Shown here one piece after another: positions 12,790 to 24,800 of a DNA stretch of 64,000 bases (position 1 is its first letter; each line of letters begins with the position of its first letter). The notes below the pieces were generated by a model. The model did no database searches. It had not been told where the DNA came from and saw only the letters and a list, made by a program, of their open reading frames with translations. The position numbers and the translations under genes are program-made. The stretch comes from Sarcophilus harrisii (Eukaryota > Chordata > Mammalia > Dasyuromorphia > Dasyuridae): contig NC_045430.1 in NCBI RefSeq assembly GCF_902635505.1, positions 111,907,425-111,971,424 of the forward strand, written 5' to 3'.

Positions 12790-12870
12790 TAACTCAAAAG
12801 AGACCATATTTGTAAAATACTTAGCACAGTGCCTGGCACATAGTAGATAATATAAAAATGTTTATTCCTC
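12790..12870 (+). mobile_element. L2 3' end fragment
   Basis: 'acttagcacagtgcctggca' followed by 'catagtagataatataaaaa' is the forward L2 3' end. Confidence 0.5.
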
Positions 12871-13004
12871 TTCCTTTTGCCCTTATCTACTTGAAATCTT
12901 CACAACATGATATGCTGGCATAACCTTTCAGAGGCTTATATATAGTCAAGGTTTCAGAACCTTAGCTCATTTCCATGCCAAAATAAAGCACTGTAGTAAA
13001 ATAT

Positions 13005-13215
13005 AAGCATTTATATTTTAACATATTTTATTTATTTCTGTAAGTATTTTCCAATTACATGTAAAAAAGATTAATATTATTATTTTTTTTAATTTGGGTT
13101 TCAAATTTTGTTCCTCTGTCCTACTTCTCCAGCTCCTTGAGAGGATAAGTAACATGGTAACAATTATACATATGAGATCATATAAAATGTTTACATATGT
13201 TATGTTGCAAAAAAG
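13005..13215 (-). mobile_element. L1 LINE 3' end fragment, reversed
   Basis: 'ttttccaattacatgtaaaa', then 'tgggtttcaaattttgttcc' and 'acatgttatgttgcaaaaa'-like spacing match the reversed 3' UTR of one marsupial L1 group. A fuller relative of this type is at 44800. Confidence 0.4.
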
Positions 13216-13274
13216 CCAAATTAATCTTAATAATTAACTCTAACTAGATACAATTATTAGTTCATAAGATGGAT

Positions 13275-13410
13275 AAGTGGTTTGTCATTTCCTTTTTCAG
13301 TTGAATGAGGCAAATAAATTTGCCAATGTCAACATAAGTATCTGAGGCCAAAATTGAACTCTGGACTTCCTGACTCAGCATTGTATCTATTGAGCCACCT
13401 AGTTGCCTCT
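13275..13410 (-). mobile_element. CORE-SINE fragment, reversed
   Basis: The head end is clear: 'cttcctgactcagcattgta', then 'tgagccacctagttgcct', the reverse of the tRNA-like start. The tail is missing or decayed. Confidence 0.6.
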
Positions 13411-14160
13411 AAGTATATAGTACACAGATGCCAAACAGTGTGACCAAACAACTTTTTAAACTAGTTCTTGTGATAACATTTCCCTTTTTCTTATAGTAAA
13501 GTCTCTCAGTCAATATATCACAGGTTTGCGATTTTTCCACAAATCCACTAGAAGTTGATGACATGTTCCTTTTCATTCTATTAGTAAGTCAAGTCAGCAA
13601 GCATTTATCAAGAGCCTACTACATGTCAGGCCCTGTGCAAAGCACTGTCAAGTGCTTAGTAATAAATATTTATTTGATATCTATGATATTACTAGCACTC
13701 TCATGTCCTTTGAGAGAATGTTTCTTCTTTTGGTGAAACCATTACCTATTCTTGAGTGAGTTAATATAATAAGCATTATTCTCTCTTACAATACCTACTA
13801 GAAGTAGTCATCAAAACCATTTGGTACTGGCTAAGAAATAGAGTAATCAATCAATAGAATAGGTTAGGACAAAATAGTCAATGGATATAGTATCTAGTGT
13901 TTGACAAACCCAAAGACCCTAGGTTTTGGGATAAGAACTTACTATTTGACAAAAACTGGGAAAATTGGAAACTAGTTTGGCAGAAATTAGGCAATGCCCC
14001 ACACCTAGCACCTTATAGCAATATGAGGTCAAAGTGAATTCATAATTTAAATATAAAAAGTGATATTATAAGCAAATAAGAAGAACAAAGGATAGTTTAC
14101 CTCTCAGATCTGTGGATAAGGAAGGGATTTGTGACCAAAGAATAACTGAAGATCATTGTT

Positions 14161-14610
14161 TGTTGTGTGCTTTCTAGAGCCCCCAATGTGGGGTGCCAAA
14201 ATGCATTGTACTTTCTAGAGCCCCCAGGCCAGAGTGACAAAATATACCTACTGGACTACCTTTCTGGAGGATCTCAGGACCAACCTGAGTCCTTAGAGAA
14301 GTGATGAGGTGAGACTCACATGGAAGGTCAAACATGGAGTCCATTTATTCCAAATTCTCTCAACTTTATATACCCTAATACCCTAACATAATCAAAGCAG
14401 TGCATGCAGGACCACAGAAACAACTTGTTATTGTGTACAGATGATTCTTTGCCACCTGGTATCACTCTGCTTCAATCACAACACAGGTGGTCACCACCCC
14501 CTGACTTCTCAGGAAGGCAGAGAGCCCTTAGAGGAGATGGGAAGCCAAACCAGACATTGTTAGCAGGTTCCCTCTGGGATGAATTTCCCCACTGTCTATG
14601 GCCCTCTATA
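14161..14610 (-). mobile_element. ERV solo LTR inside L1, minus strand
   Basis: A 450-bp block interrupts the L1 and is flanked by related 6-bp sequences (ATTGTT at 14155-14160, ATTACT at 14611-14616), probably a decayed target duplication. Read on the minus strand it has a TATA-like GGGTATATAAAG and then AATAAA about 45 bases on, the order expected of an LTR. No internal viral genes are present. It is an old solo LTR, younger than its L1 host. Confidence 0.65.
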
Positions 14611-14884
14611 ATTACTGATTACAAAATAGATAATTTTGATTATATTAAGTTAAAAAGGTTTTGTACAAACAAAATTAATGCCAACAAGATTAGAAGGGAA
14701 GCAATAAACTGGGAAGGGTTCTGTTAAAGGGCTCATTTCTAAAATATATAGAAAATTGACTCTAATTTATAAAAAATCAAGCCATTCTCCAGTCGATAAG
14801 TGGTCAAAAGATATGAACAGGCAATTTTCAGATGAAGAAATTGAAATCATTTCTAGTCATATTAAAAGGTGCTCTAAATGACTG

Positions 14885-15244
14885 TTGATCAGAGAAATAC
14901 AAATTAAGACAACTCAGAGATACCACTATACACCTCTCAGATTGGCTAAGATGACAGGAAAAGATAATGATGAATGTTGGAGGGAATGTGGAAAAACTGG
15001 GACACTAATATATTGTTGGTGGAATTGTGAATGGATCCAAACATTCTGGAGGGCAATTTGGACTATGTTCAAATTGTGCATACCCTTTGATCCAGCAGTG
15101 TTCCTACTGGGACTATATTCCAAAGAGATTTTAAAAGAGGGAAAGGGACCCACATGTGCAAAAATGTTTGTGGCAGCCCTTTTTTGTAGTGGCAAGAACC
15201 TGGGAACTGAGTGGATGCTTATCAGTTGGAGGATGGCTGAATAA
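14885..15244 (+). pseudogene. L1 ORF2 C-terminal fragment
   Basis: A 119-residue frame inside the truncated L1 matches the end of L1 ORF2p. REIQIKTTQRYHYTPLRLA is followed by the cysteine-rich segment CWRECGKTGTLIYCWWNC, then PFDPAVFLLGLYSKE. The Cys spacing of the L1 C-terminal zinc-like motif is still visible. There is no promoter or start of its own, so it is a relic. Confidence 0.8.
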
Positions 15245-15833
15245 GTTATGGTATATGAATGCTATGGAATATTATTATTCTATAAAAAACAGTCAGCAGG
15301 ATGATTTCAGAAAGGCCTGGAGAGGCCTTATCTGAGAAACTTACCTGAATTGATGCTAAATGAAATAAGCAGAACTAGGAGATCATTGTACATGGCAAGA
15401 ATAAGATTAAATGATGATCAATTCTGATGGATGTGGCTCTCTTCAACAATGAGATGATTCAGACCAGTTCGGATGATCTTGTGATGAAGAGAGCCATCTA
15501 CACCCAGAGAGAGAGAGGACTGTGAAAATTGAGTGTGCTTCACAACATAGCATTTTCACTCTTTTTTTGTTATTGTTTGCTTGCATTTCGTTTTCTTTCT
15601 CATTTTTTTCTGTTTAATTTGATTTTTCTTATGCAGCAAAATAATTGTATAAATGTGGATGCATATATTAGATTTAACATATTTCTACCATGTTTAACAT
15701 ATATTGGATTACTTGCCATATGGGGGAAGGGATAAAGGAAGGGGAGGGGGATTGGAACACAAGGTTTTGGAAGGGTTAAGGTTGAAAAATTACTAAAACA
15801 AATGTTTTGAAAATAAAAAGCTTTTAAAAAAAT

Positions 15834-16009
15834 ACCTGGCTAGATAATCATGGACTTTTTGAAAGGCCAAAATCAACACATCACTATAAAATCTCAAGCA
15901 ATTATTAATGTGTTTTAGCAAATTTTAGAGGGAGATATTAATAGTAATCATTAATAGTAATTTTTTTAAATCACATTAAAAATTGAAAAGACAAGTTTAG
16001 TAAGAGTAA
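15834..16009. other. Unassigned sequence
   Basis: Short AT-rich stretch with no recognised element. Confidence 0.4.
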
Positions 16010-16232
16010 CTAACATTTTTATAATGCTTACTGTATTCTCTGCAATGATTTTTTTCCTTTAATCTTCACAACAACTCTGGGAAGTTGGTACTATTATATC
16101 CTCATTTTACATACAAGGAAACAGACAAATGGATTAAATGACTGACCCAGCTATTAAGTATCTGAGGCCAAATTTGAATTCACCTCTTTTTGACTCTGTG
16201 TCTGGTATTCTTTCCACTCTGTCACTAGCATA
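16010..16232 (-). mobile_element. MIR/Ther1-type SINE, reversed
   Basis: 'cttcacaacaactctgggaa', 'cctcattttacatacaagga' and 'tgaggccaaatttgaattca' followed by 'gtattctttccactctgtca' give the full reversed MIR order, including the tRNA-like end. Confidence 0.6.
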
Positions 16233-17289
16233 GTTCATGAAAACAAATGGTATGCATTATTTGCTCATACTTCAATAACATCATTTGCTGTTTTTGTATT
16301 AGATTGTTTTACTGAAACAATCAATTATCACCTGAACAAATGCAGGGTGATATATTACTATGATGGATTTGCTGTAGAAATATTATAGTTCTTATGGGTC
16401 CAAGGAACTCACTAGATATTCACTATAGAAACTTTGAGAATGTTCCAACATATCTGTTTTAAAAAGTCACCTTTTCCTTAGTTTTGATTTAGAAACTTTA
16501 GATCTCAGCATTATGTTGCATTTCATACAGAGCTATTGACTTAAGCCAAAGGACCGTGAACAATAATTATTTTGCATGACTGAGCCCTGGCATACCATTG
16601 TCAGACATGCACTTAACAGGAGCACTACTTTCAAAATTTAGAAACAGAACTGTCAAACAAGTGAACGCTTATACCAAATACCTCTTACTCAATCTATAGC
16701 TCCGCATACAAGTTCTAAGATATGTAATAATGGAATGAATCATATTGCTCTTACAAAAGCTTCTGATTTGACAGTCTTAAAAACTAAAGTCTATTTCTTT
16801 CTATAATAGATATATCAGTGGTAGTAAGAAGGCAATTTTTCATATAAAGTTGAGGAATGTCACAGGTGTTGAGAAAGGAGAGCCAGGCATTAGTTGTATT
16901 AAATATCTTTTAAAAGGGTCATTTTTATGTTGGATAAAGAGTATCTTACTCAAAATTAAAACAGGACTGACTTGATTCAGCTCAGTTGGACATCTGTTCA
17001 ACCATCCAAGAAAACTTCTTAGTAATTGGCAATTTAAGCTCAATTAAACTCTTCATCCTAGAAATACCATATGTCTAGATCAGAGGTCTCCCATCATTTC
17101 CCCAAACTTAGGGATATCACTCTTATTCTTATTGAGGCAAACAGGTATAAGGGTTTAATAAAAATAAATAGAGAAATAGACATGATTTTGATTTTTTATA
17201 TTATCCTTTTCTGAGCTACATCAGGCAGGTTTCCACTGACAAGTATTCAGGTACAGACCAGTAGTATTGGAATTAATGCTATTATTCCT
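16233..17289. other. Unassigned intergenic sequence
   Basis: No gene or repeat was recognised. The 67-residue frame at 16840-17043 (minus) has no known domain. Confidence 0.45.
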
Positions 17290-17430
17290 TACGTTTGAAT
17301 AGCATTGTTGTACCCATCACCTAACTTGATTCTCACAATCATTATATGAGATTTCTAAGATCATTGTTATTGTTATTTTGCAGCTGAAGAAATTTAGACA
17401 TGAAGAACATTTGTCAGTCACAAAAATCCC
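17290..17430 (-). mobile_element. MIR-type SINE relic, reversed
   Basis: 'cttgattctcacaatcatta', then 'gcagctgaagaaatttag' and 'catttgtcagtcaca' follow the decayed reversed MIR core. Confidence 0.35.
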
Positions 17431-18179
17431 AATAAATATCCATCCAAATTCATCTCTAATTCATATAATAACCCTTCAAATATTTGAAAATAGTGATTGT
17501 ATCTCCCCAGTTCCTTCTGCTGGTAATAAAAATCAGGTCTCCTGACTTCCAGAATTTTTTCCATGATATCACACAAGGGGTATTACCTGTTTATTGAATA
17601 AGAAGTAAGACCCAAATAGTATTTGGACATGACTGAAAAATAACTGAACCCAGACATATGATGCAAGATGCCAAAACAAATCTATGAGTAGGAAAAGGGG
17701 TCATATCTCACCTTCCTTGTGATAGCTAGTAATGGGGTTTGTATCCCATAAAACCACATTTTCTCATTAATCATTTGGATTACATCCCAAAATTCTCCAG
17801 GTGCATAGCCACATCCTGGTGCTGAATATTTCTCACCTTCTCCAGGATCACCTTGTGGGTAGACTAGATATCCCTAGGGCAGGTTTCAAGCTGGTGAAGT
17901 AAATCTTGAGTAAGAACCTTGCCCTTCTACCCTTTTTTTAGTTTTGGATGAGGGAAAATGAATTGCACAAGACGAGCAGGCAAAATTAGGCAGATCTTAT
18001 TAAATTACCTTTAACCCACTGCTTTCCTGAACTTCTCTAATTTTGCAAAGGAAACCACAATCCTTCTGATCATTAAGATTCACCACAATTGTATTATCCT
18101 TAATATTTTCCATCCAACTAAGTGCCAAACAAGTCTTATTTATTTGCATAATATCTCTTAAATCCATTCCATTCTTTTC
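17431..18179. other. Unassigned intergenic sequence
   Basis: No coding signal was found. Parts near 17600-17960 look like moderately complex old repeat sequence, but I could not name a family. Confidence 0.4.
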
Positions 18180-18850
18180 AATCATACAGTGACTACTCTA
18201 GTTCAAAACATCACTATCTTTCACCTGCATTATTGCAGTGGCCTCCTAAATAAATGATCCTCCTGCATCCAGTCTCTTCCAACTACAATTTACTTTCCAG
18301 ATAGTCAATCAATAAACATTTATTAAACAATCACTATGTGCCAGGCATTATATTAAATGCTGAGAATACAAATATAAGGATAAAGAAACTGGTAGACTGC
18401 CACCAAGTGCCTTACATTCTAAGGGAGAAGACAAGGAAGCTGATATAACCGAGAAAATACTGAAATATGACTGGTCTGGCCGGGTTCCCTTCATTAAATG
18501 GAGATTTGGGGAGGAGCTATCCAATCAGTGGGAAAGGCTTCTCCAGTGGAAGCTACTTGCAAAGTAGGAATTTCAAGGTTGGAAAGAGTTTCAAGATGAT
18601 TTGAGAGATGGTAGAGGAAGTCTGAAATATAGTCTGGAGAGGGATGAGATTCATCATCAAACTGATTTTCCTAAAATGAAAGCTTAAACCACCCCCTACT
18701 TTCCACTTAATTAATTTCAATTGTTCCCTTTTACTACTACAATCTAGTATGAATTCTTCTGCTCATCATTTAAAGCACTTCACAATGAGTCCTTTTAACT
18801 TTCCTAGTTTTATATATTACTGTCTTCTAGCCAAAACAGTCATACACTAA
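18180..18850 (+). mobile_element. L2 LINE fragment, interrupted
   Basis: 'tattgcagtggcctcctaaa' with 'cctgcatccagtctcttcca' (18225-18290) and 'ctgattttcctaaaatgaaa' with 'aaagcacttcacaatgagtc' (18661-18800) are two parts of forward L2 in the right order. They are separated by about 360 bp of other sequence (18303-18660). Confidence 0.6.
18306..18450 (-). mobile_element. L2-type 3' end inserted in the L2 copy
   Basis: 'aataaacatttattaaacaa' then 'ctatgtgccaggcattatat' and 'gccttacattctaaggga' is the reversed end of a related element. The remaining insert to 18660 was not identified. Confidence 0.45.
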
Positions 18851-18981
18851 ACACATTTACACAAAAAATAGGAATGAATTTATATTAAAATGTTTTCTGA
18901 TGAGTTGAAATTAAAAGAACAATTTGTATTTGCTCCTTTTTGTTTCTGTATCACAAATATCTATACAGAAACATAACTCTT

Positions 18982-19350
18982 TGTTGAGAGCTGGAACTCT
19001 GGAAAAGTATACTTGAAACAAGGTGTTAACTTGGTGGAATTGATGAGATAATGGTTCTTGAGTTCACATATATACTTAGTACTTAGCATGGTAATGCAGT
19101 GGTTCTCTAATTCACACATAATCAGTATGCTGTAATGATGTAATTACAATAAGGTATATAAGGCTAAGAAGGACTGAAAGATAGACATTCTATCTTTGCC
19201 ATACTCCTGGTGGCTCTCCTGCCGCCTACTCTAAGATCAAGACTGGGCCAGAATAAAGACTTTTGACTCTATTTCTGACCATTCTTGTGGTGTCTATCCT
19301 GCTTAGACCAAGGTTTTTCCAACCTCCAGAAAGCTAGCCCGAATATTACA
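18982..19350 (+). mobile_element. ERV solo LTR (LTR family A), + strand
   Basis: A 369-bp element begins TGTTGAGAGC and ends GAATATTACA, with a perfect 6-bp target duplication ACTCTT on each side (18976-18981, 19351-19356). A TATA-like TATATAAGG lies near 19155 and AATAAA at 19252-19257. It is clearly related to the LTRs at 42723-43139 and, inverted, 28619-29041. No internal region remains. It is the only complete LTR in the window not sitting in an L1. Confidence 0.8.
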
Positions 19351-19356
19351 ACTCTT

Positions 19357-19949
19357 ATTGAGAAATAGTTGTATTCATTTACTGTGAATTTTTTATTTGG
19401 TTGTTATATGGTGCATTTTTCAATAAAAGTCTCAAAAAATTCACTTAAGTGGCTAGCTACATTGATTAAATTAAATTAATTAAATAATTAGTAACTACAA
19501 AACAAGTGGAATTGACAATTCTGTTCTATTCCCTATTTCTTTATCACCAGGACAAACATAAAGTTATTTTACTATTTTTAATGAGGCATTCAATCAATAA
19601 CATTGTTTTCAAGATTAGAAATGTTTTCTTATTCTCCAAAAAGAAATTGAAAAATATTTCTCATTTCATCTTCATCTCATCTTTTAAAATTCTGATTTTG
19701 TATATTTTTTTTATGTCTGTAATATAATGTCTGTAAGTTCATTATATAATTTGTAGTTAGATAAATATACACATATTGGGTATGTGTGCTCCAAAAAAAG
19801 AAAATTGGCTGACAGGAATACATAATCAAAACTTGAGAGGTCACTAGTACAGATAATAAAGCAGTTAAGTAGATTTCAATTTTTTTGAATGATTGGACAC
19901 AAAAAAATATTGCTTAATATTTTCATTTCGATCTGGAAGGATATTTCTT
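19357..19949. other. Unassigned AT-rich sequence
   Basis: No gene or family was recognised. The short frame at 19506-19727 is AT-driven. Confidence 0.4.
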
Positions 19950-20720
19950 GTGAAGTGTTCCAGGGACCTGTGCTTGGTTCTGTGCTATTTAACATTTTTA
20001 TCAATGACTTGGAGAAAGGCATAGATGACAGGTTTATCAAATTTTCAGATGATGCATAGCTGAGAAGGATAGTTTAAGATCTTGATAATCTAGAATGTTG
20101 GGCCAAAATGAATAAAATGCAATTTCATAGAGATAAATGTAAAGTCTTACCCTTGGGTTCAACAAATTGACTTTATAAGTATCAGATGAGAGAAATGTGG
20201 CTAGGCAACAGTCTGCATGAAAAAATATAAATTTTTATTTAGGGGACTACAAGCTCACAATGAATAAACAGTGTGTTATGGAAGCCAAAAAAAAAAAAAA
20301 ATTAACATACTCTTAGAGTTCCCTCCAAGCTATAGCTTTTAGGTATAAAAAGTTTAGGATCTGTCTGTTCTCTGCTATGGTCAGATCATATATAGAATAA
20401 TCATGTTCATAAAATCAACTTTTAGGTGGGACACTGATAAGTGTCTAGAAGGCAAGTCAGATGATGTCTTTAAAAGACATAATTAGGAACAAATTAGGGG
20501 ATTGCAATGAGGGAAATTGAGGCATTATGGAAAGGAAAAACTTTCCTGCACTCAGAGTTATCCAGAAGGGAAGTTCATTATTTTGGAACATAAGGATTTC
20601 CCCTCACTTGCGATCTTGAAACAAAGGCTGGATTTTATCAGTTATATTGTATAAGGGATTTTATTCATATATGAGCCCCCCTTCCAACTCTGAGATTATG
20701 TGATTCTTTGATCTTTTTGC
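19950..20720 (+). mobile_element. CR1/L3 LINE, RT end and 3' end
   Basis: The + strand translates as QGPVLGSVLFNIFINDLEKG, then IKFSDDA, the reverse-transcriptase block of CR1/L3 with SDDA in place of the usual FADD(T). The element ends at about 20720 in 'ccaactctgagattatgtga' plus 'ttctttga', the tandem short-repeat end typical of CR1-clade elements. An A-run at 20290 and other decay show it is old. Confidence 0.7.
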
Positions 20721-22490
20721 ACAAAATTAAGTTGAATCAAGACCACCCTTCTCTTTCCTTAGCCCATCCCCCAGATACTATTAAAATGCCATAGAATACA
20801 GATTTATTCTATTTACTCCACTTATAGAATTCTCAGAATTTGGATAAGGGGAAAAAAAAATAATAGATCAGAAAGAAGGGTTCTCTAGTGGGACCAGGAA
20901 CATGTCCAAGGCGGAAAAAAGGTCCTGAGTGGAGGGGAAAGATATCACGAGGTAAAACCTTTTGTTCGTAAACAAATAGAAAGGGAGAAAATCTGCCTTT
21001 CAGACAGCCCTGAATAAGGGGAGGAGTTGACCAACTGCCAAAGTATTGTGAAACTCTGAAGGCAGTCTCAGAAAGTTGGTGAAACTTGCTGGAGAAAGGT
21101 TAGTTATTTTGCCTTTTCAATGTTTTAAAATTCCTTATTGATTATAGGAATCAAAGACAATATTTGAAGATTTGTTTGTGTGGTGGGAGTGTAAGTGGTG
21201 GTAGGAGCAGATCTAAGACTGCAGGAGAAAAGGGGTTGAAACTTCCTGTTGTATCTGATTTGTTTCTTTGCAGGGGGGTATTTGAGGATAGTAGGGTGCT
21301 TCAACCCTGCCTAGATCATGTTACAATTAGTAGCTAAACTGGTATTTTTTATTTTTTTGGAACAAACCTATATTCTGTGGGTTATGAGTTTCTTCCACTC
21401 CTCATTAAAACTTTTTCCTTTTTTCAAATTCTATAAAGCAAGATAAAGGTTTCTTAAGGATCTCAATATTTACAGGCCATCATGGTGAATCAGACTCTAA
21501 TTCTCTAACTAAAATGACATCCAGCTGGAAAAATTGCTTATGATTACCATAGAAAATCACAGCTAAACGTTTTGTCTTTGTTGCCTGATGGATGGGACAT
21601 TTTCACTCTTGGGGAAAAATGACAGGAAGTTCTGCCCACTATTGTGATCCTGAAGAGAGAAGGTATCCTTTGTATTCCAAGGATCTGAAATGTACCCTAG
21701 CCTTGCTTGGTCTTTTTGATAAGAGATAAGAGGTAACAGGGCTGTGTAAATGAAAAAAAAAAAATCTAAGACATTCCATGACCACTGCCTTCACACACTT
21801 AGGAGACCCAGGATTGATTGCTGAAGGGGCAAGGTGCACTCACTAGTCTTATCTTTATTGTAGAGAGTAAAAAGTTAGGTTAGAGAACATAATGTAGAAG
21901 CCTAAACCTCAATTACAGTTGAGCTGTTAATTGGTTTATTCTATAATCTCCAGATAATTAATTGGTGGCTGGGAATGGGATTATATACTTGATTCTATTT
22001 CTTTAAAAGAATCTTGTGGCAATTTTATATATAATGTTTCCCTCCCACACTTCTTTTTTACCTTTCTCCCTATTGTCTGAAAAAATGGTTGTAGTAAGTA
22101 AGGTTGCACCTGTTTACCAGCATGTAGCAGGAATGTAATTTAATGGTCACCTGTTGACTTGATTTAAATCACTGATATTTAAATAATTATCTCCTCATAC
22201 TGATACCCCACCCCTTTATGGTAGAGATAACTATTTCAAACCCATGGGGCAGGTTGTGGAGCTCTTGGTTGTTTGCAAAGGGCTGGTGGTTAATGTTAAC
22301 TTGTGTGACCTTCAAGATAAGAGGAGAGAAAATGAGCTATCTTTGATCTAATTTTACAAATGGCAATTTGTACAAGATGAAAATACTCCACCAAAGTGGA
22401 GTATTAGATCTGTGATTTCATCTTTATTTCCTCTCCTTTACGTGCATAGAAATAGAGATTAGACCTTTGTTAAAGGACCTTTATTTTTTA
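20721..22490. other. Single-copy stretch with possible regulatory sequence
   Basis: No known repeat was recognised for almost 1.8 kb, unusual in this window. The part 20880-21100 is less AT-rich, holds a few CpGs (near 20912, 20948, 20967) and ends in a splice-donor-like GAGAAAG/GTTAGT at 21098/21099. It is a weak candidate for the untranslated first exon or promoter of MGST1, 11.5 kb upstream of exon 2. A perfect 10-bp hairpin lies at 22382-22405. Neither the transcription start nor a real exon can be proven from sequence. Confidence 0.3.
22382..22405. repeat. Perfect 10-bp inverted repeat
   Basis: AATACTCCAC, a four-base loop CAAA, then GTGGAGTATT. The stem has no mismatch. The two halves could be two facing binding sites or a small cruciform. 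Confidence 0.85.
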
Positions 22491-22497
22491 AGAGGGG

Positions 22498-22650
22498 ATA
22501 GAATTCTGGAATCAGTCAATTTGGGTTTAAATCCTACTTCTCATGCTTACAACTTGTGTGTTTGGGACAGTTACTTAATTCATGTGGAAAATGAGGAAGT
22601 TGGACTAGATTGCTTTTGAATGTTCTTTTAGCTCAGCAGCTATGAATTCC
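22498..22650 (+). mobile_element. MIR-type SINE
   Basis: 'attctggaatcagtcaattt', then 'gggtttaaatcctacttct' and 'gggacagttacttaattc', then 'gtggaaaatgaggaagttgg', following the MIR order on the + strand. Confidence 0.55.
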
Positions 22651-24239
22651 TGGCTGTCACTCAGTAAATCTTAATCTGTTAGTCCCCAGAGGAACTCCAA
22701 AATTTTAAATTACAGAACATTTCTTGATCTGGATTAATAGAAACCTTTGAGAGAACTCCCTATATCCATAAGTTCCCAAGACCAATTGCACCCTTTCCTC
22801 CCCTAAAAGGTAAAAAGTGAGTGTCTTCCTCAGTCTCTCAAAATCAATACATTTGCTTCTTAAATTAATACTGTTCTTCTTTGTGCATATTCTCCAGGAA
22901 TAAACGACAGGTTATTTTCCTTCTAGCCAATCTGGATCTGAAACTTTTTTTTCCAGAGAAAGCCATTCTTAGAAGATCATATAGTTAGATATTTTCCATG
23001 TGGTCCATGAGAAACATAATAGACAACACTGACATACTGGATAAAATATAAAGACCTTAGGACCAATAGTATTGTGAATTTATACTGAAAGCAACATTGA
23101 ATGGCCTATGTATTCACTGCTTAAGTATCCATTTTTCTATTTAATAGCTTATATGACTATAATCAACTCATTAAGCTTTCTGAGCCTTTTTTCTTTTTTT
23201 TGTCTACTTTCATTTCACAGTTGAGGAAACTGAAACCCAAAGGGTTAAAGAAAGAGACTTTAAAGTCACACATGTAGCAAGAGGTAAAACTAAGACAACT
23301 TATGGGGAAGAAAATTTTAATACTCTTTATACCACAATTTAGTGAATACAAATTATCATTGAAATGTTGTAATTAATTATCATGGTTTAGGATGTCTAGA
23401 GGTTATAATCTTGTACACTGACATGAATCTTAAACAATGAGAATGTAAAGTAGTAACATAAATTTTTATCCCTATACATTTGAGTAGTTTCAATAAAAAA
23501 AAATGCTTTGTGGGAAAATGCTGAATCATGGCCTTACTTTAGGCTTAAGTATTTAAGTCTGTTCCTGTATTTCACAAAAGATCATATGTAATTACAGAAG
23601 TAAAAAAAAAAAAAAAAATAGCTTCTCACCTCTAGAATCATCTTTAGATTTAAAGCAAGAGCTTAAAAATCTCCTGCAATAGACACTATAAGGGAAATAG
23701 GAAAAGAGCAGGATCTATGAGAAATTCTTGAACATGAAGTTCTGGAAAGACAAGTATTCTGTCAAAAATATTTAGTTAGTACTCACTGTTTGCTGAGTGC
23801 TGCCCCAGAGATGCTAATTATATACTAAATAAAGTCAATGCTTATTCCAATCCAATTGCATAACCAAGACTAACCCCTTTACAAAAGACTGGATGAAAAA
23901 GCATGTTTGCTTTTATCCTCTGAACACTTTCCTGCCCATCAAAAGCCTGCCTATTCTCAAGGATAATGACAGATTGTACCTTCCCTGTGAATCCTTCCCT
24001 CTCCATTTTGAAATGTCTTTCTCCTCCAAATGCTGATATGCCATAAAACAGTATTAGACTGCCTTCAAGTAAAGTGATTTTCTCTTGTATTAATATCCTT
24101 ATGTTGGTATACATGTTAACCCCAATCTAAAAAAGAAAAGTAAGAAAGAAATTGATGAATCGGTAATTGAAGGAAAGGCATAAAATTAATATAGGTTTAT
24201 ACAATCATATATTCTCAGAATGACATGTTAATATATGTC
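22651..24239. other. Unassigned sequence with a small MIR relic
   Basis: A MIR-like piece ('cacagttgaggaaactgaaa') lies at about 23190-23290 on the minus strand. Other parts were not recognised. A run of about 18 A is near 23603. The 90-residue minus frame at 23842-24114 shows no known domain and no splice context. Confidence 0.4.
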
Positions 24240-24370
24240 AACATTTATTAACATCTCCAAATAGACTGCATTTCTTGAGACTGGTAGCCATTTTTTGTCT
24301 TGTATCTCTGACAATGTCTACCACAGTGCTATGTATAGGTTAAAGATTCAATAAAAGAAATATTTGCTGT
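24240..24370 (+). mobile_element. L2 3' end relic
   Basis: 'tctgacaatgtctaccacag', then 'gtgctatgtataggttaaag' and 'attcaataaaagaaatattt' resembles a worn forward L2 end. Confidence 0.4.
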
Positions 24371-24529
24371 TGATGATCATTAACAATATGAAAATAATTC
24401 ATCAGTGGGAGAACAATAATCTTTGAATCTTGTACATCTATATATATATATTTATTTATTCTGGATATAGTAGAGATTGCAGCATTGAATTCAGGAGACT
24501 TGGTCATTTCACATGATAGCAGAATCTGT

Positions 24530-24800
24530 GTTGAAAAGAGCCTTAAAGGTCATTTAATCTAACCCATACCTGGAAACAAATTCTCTATACAACATTGCTG
24601 GACAAGTAGTTATCCAGGCTATACTTGATAACCTCCACTAAAGAACTGACTATCTCTTGAGGCAGCCCATTCATTTTTTGCATACTGGAGTCCTTCCTCA
24701 CTTTTTCTTTATATCATTCTGTATATCGGGGAGGACACAAGCTGTCCTTTGATTATCTTTGCTTTTACCACATAACCATACAATCTATTTAGCTGTAACT
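24530..24800 (-). mobile_element. CR1/L3-like LINE relic, reversed
   Basis: 'ccttaaaggtcatttaatct', then 'acaagtagttatccaggcta' and 'ttgaggcagcccattcattt' give the reversed CR1-type 3' region order also seen at 32195, 59127 and 61475. Confidence 0.55.

Larger units (their letters stand above)
13798..15826 (+). mobile_element. 5'-truncated L1 LINE, split by a solo LTR
   Basis: The copy starts in ORF2 ('ggtactggctaagaaataga') and runs to the 3' end 'tgaaaataaaaagctttt' with a short A-run. It is interrupted at 14161-14610 by an LTR. A short direct repeat AATACCT at both ends (about 13791-13797 and 15827-15833) may be the L1 target duplication. The element lacks the 5' two thirds. Confidence 0.8.

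Noticed and set aside
14161-19350. A single provirus with the LTRs at 14161 and 18982 as its two ends
   Set aside because: The LTRs are on opposite strands, differ in sequence, each has its own target duplication, and L1, MIR and L2 fill the space between.
23842-24114. 90-residue minus-strand frame
   Set aside because: No known domain or splice context. Its start lies in ordinary AT-rich sequence.
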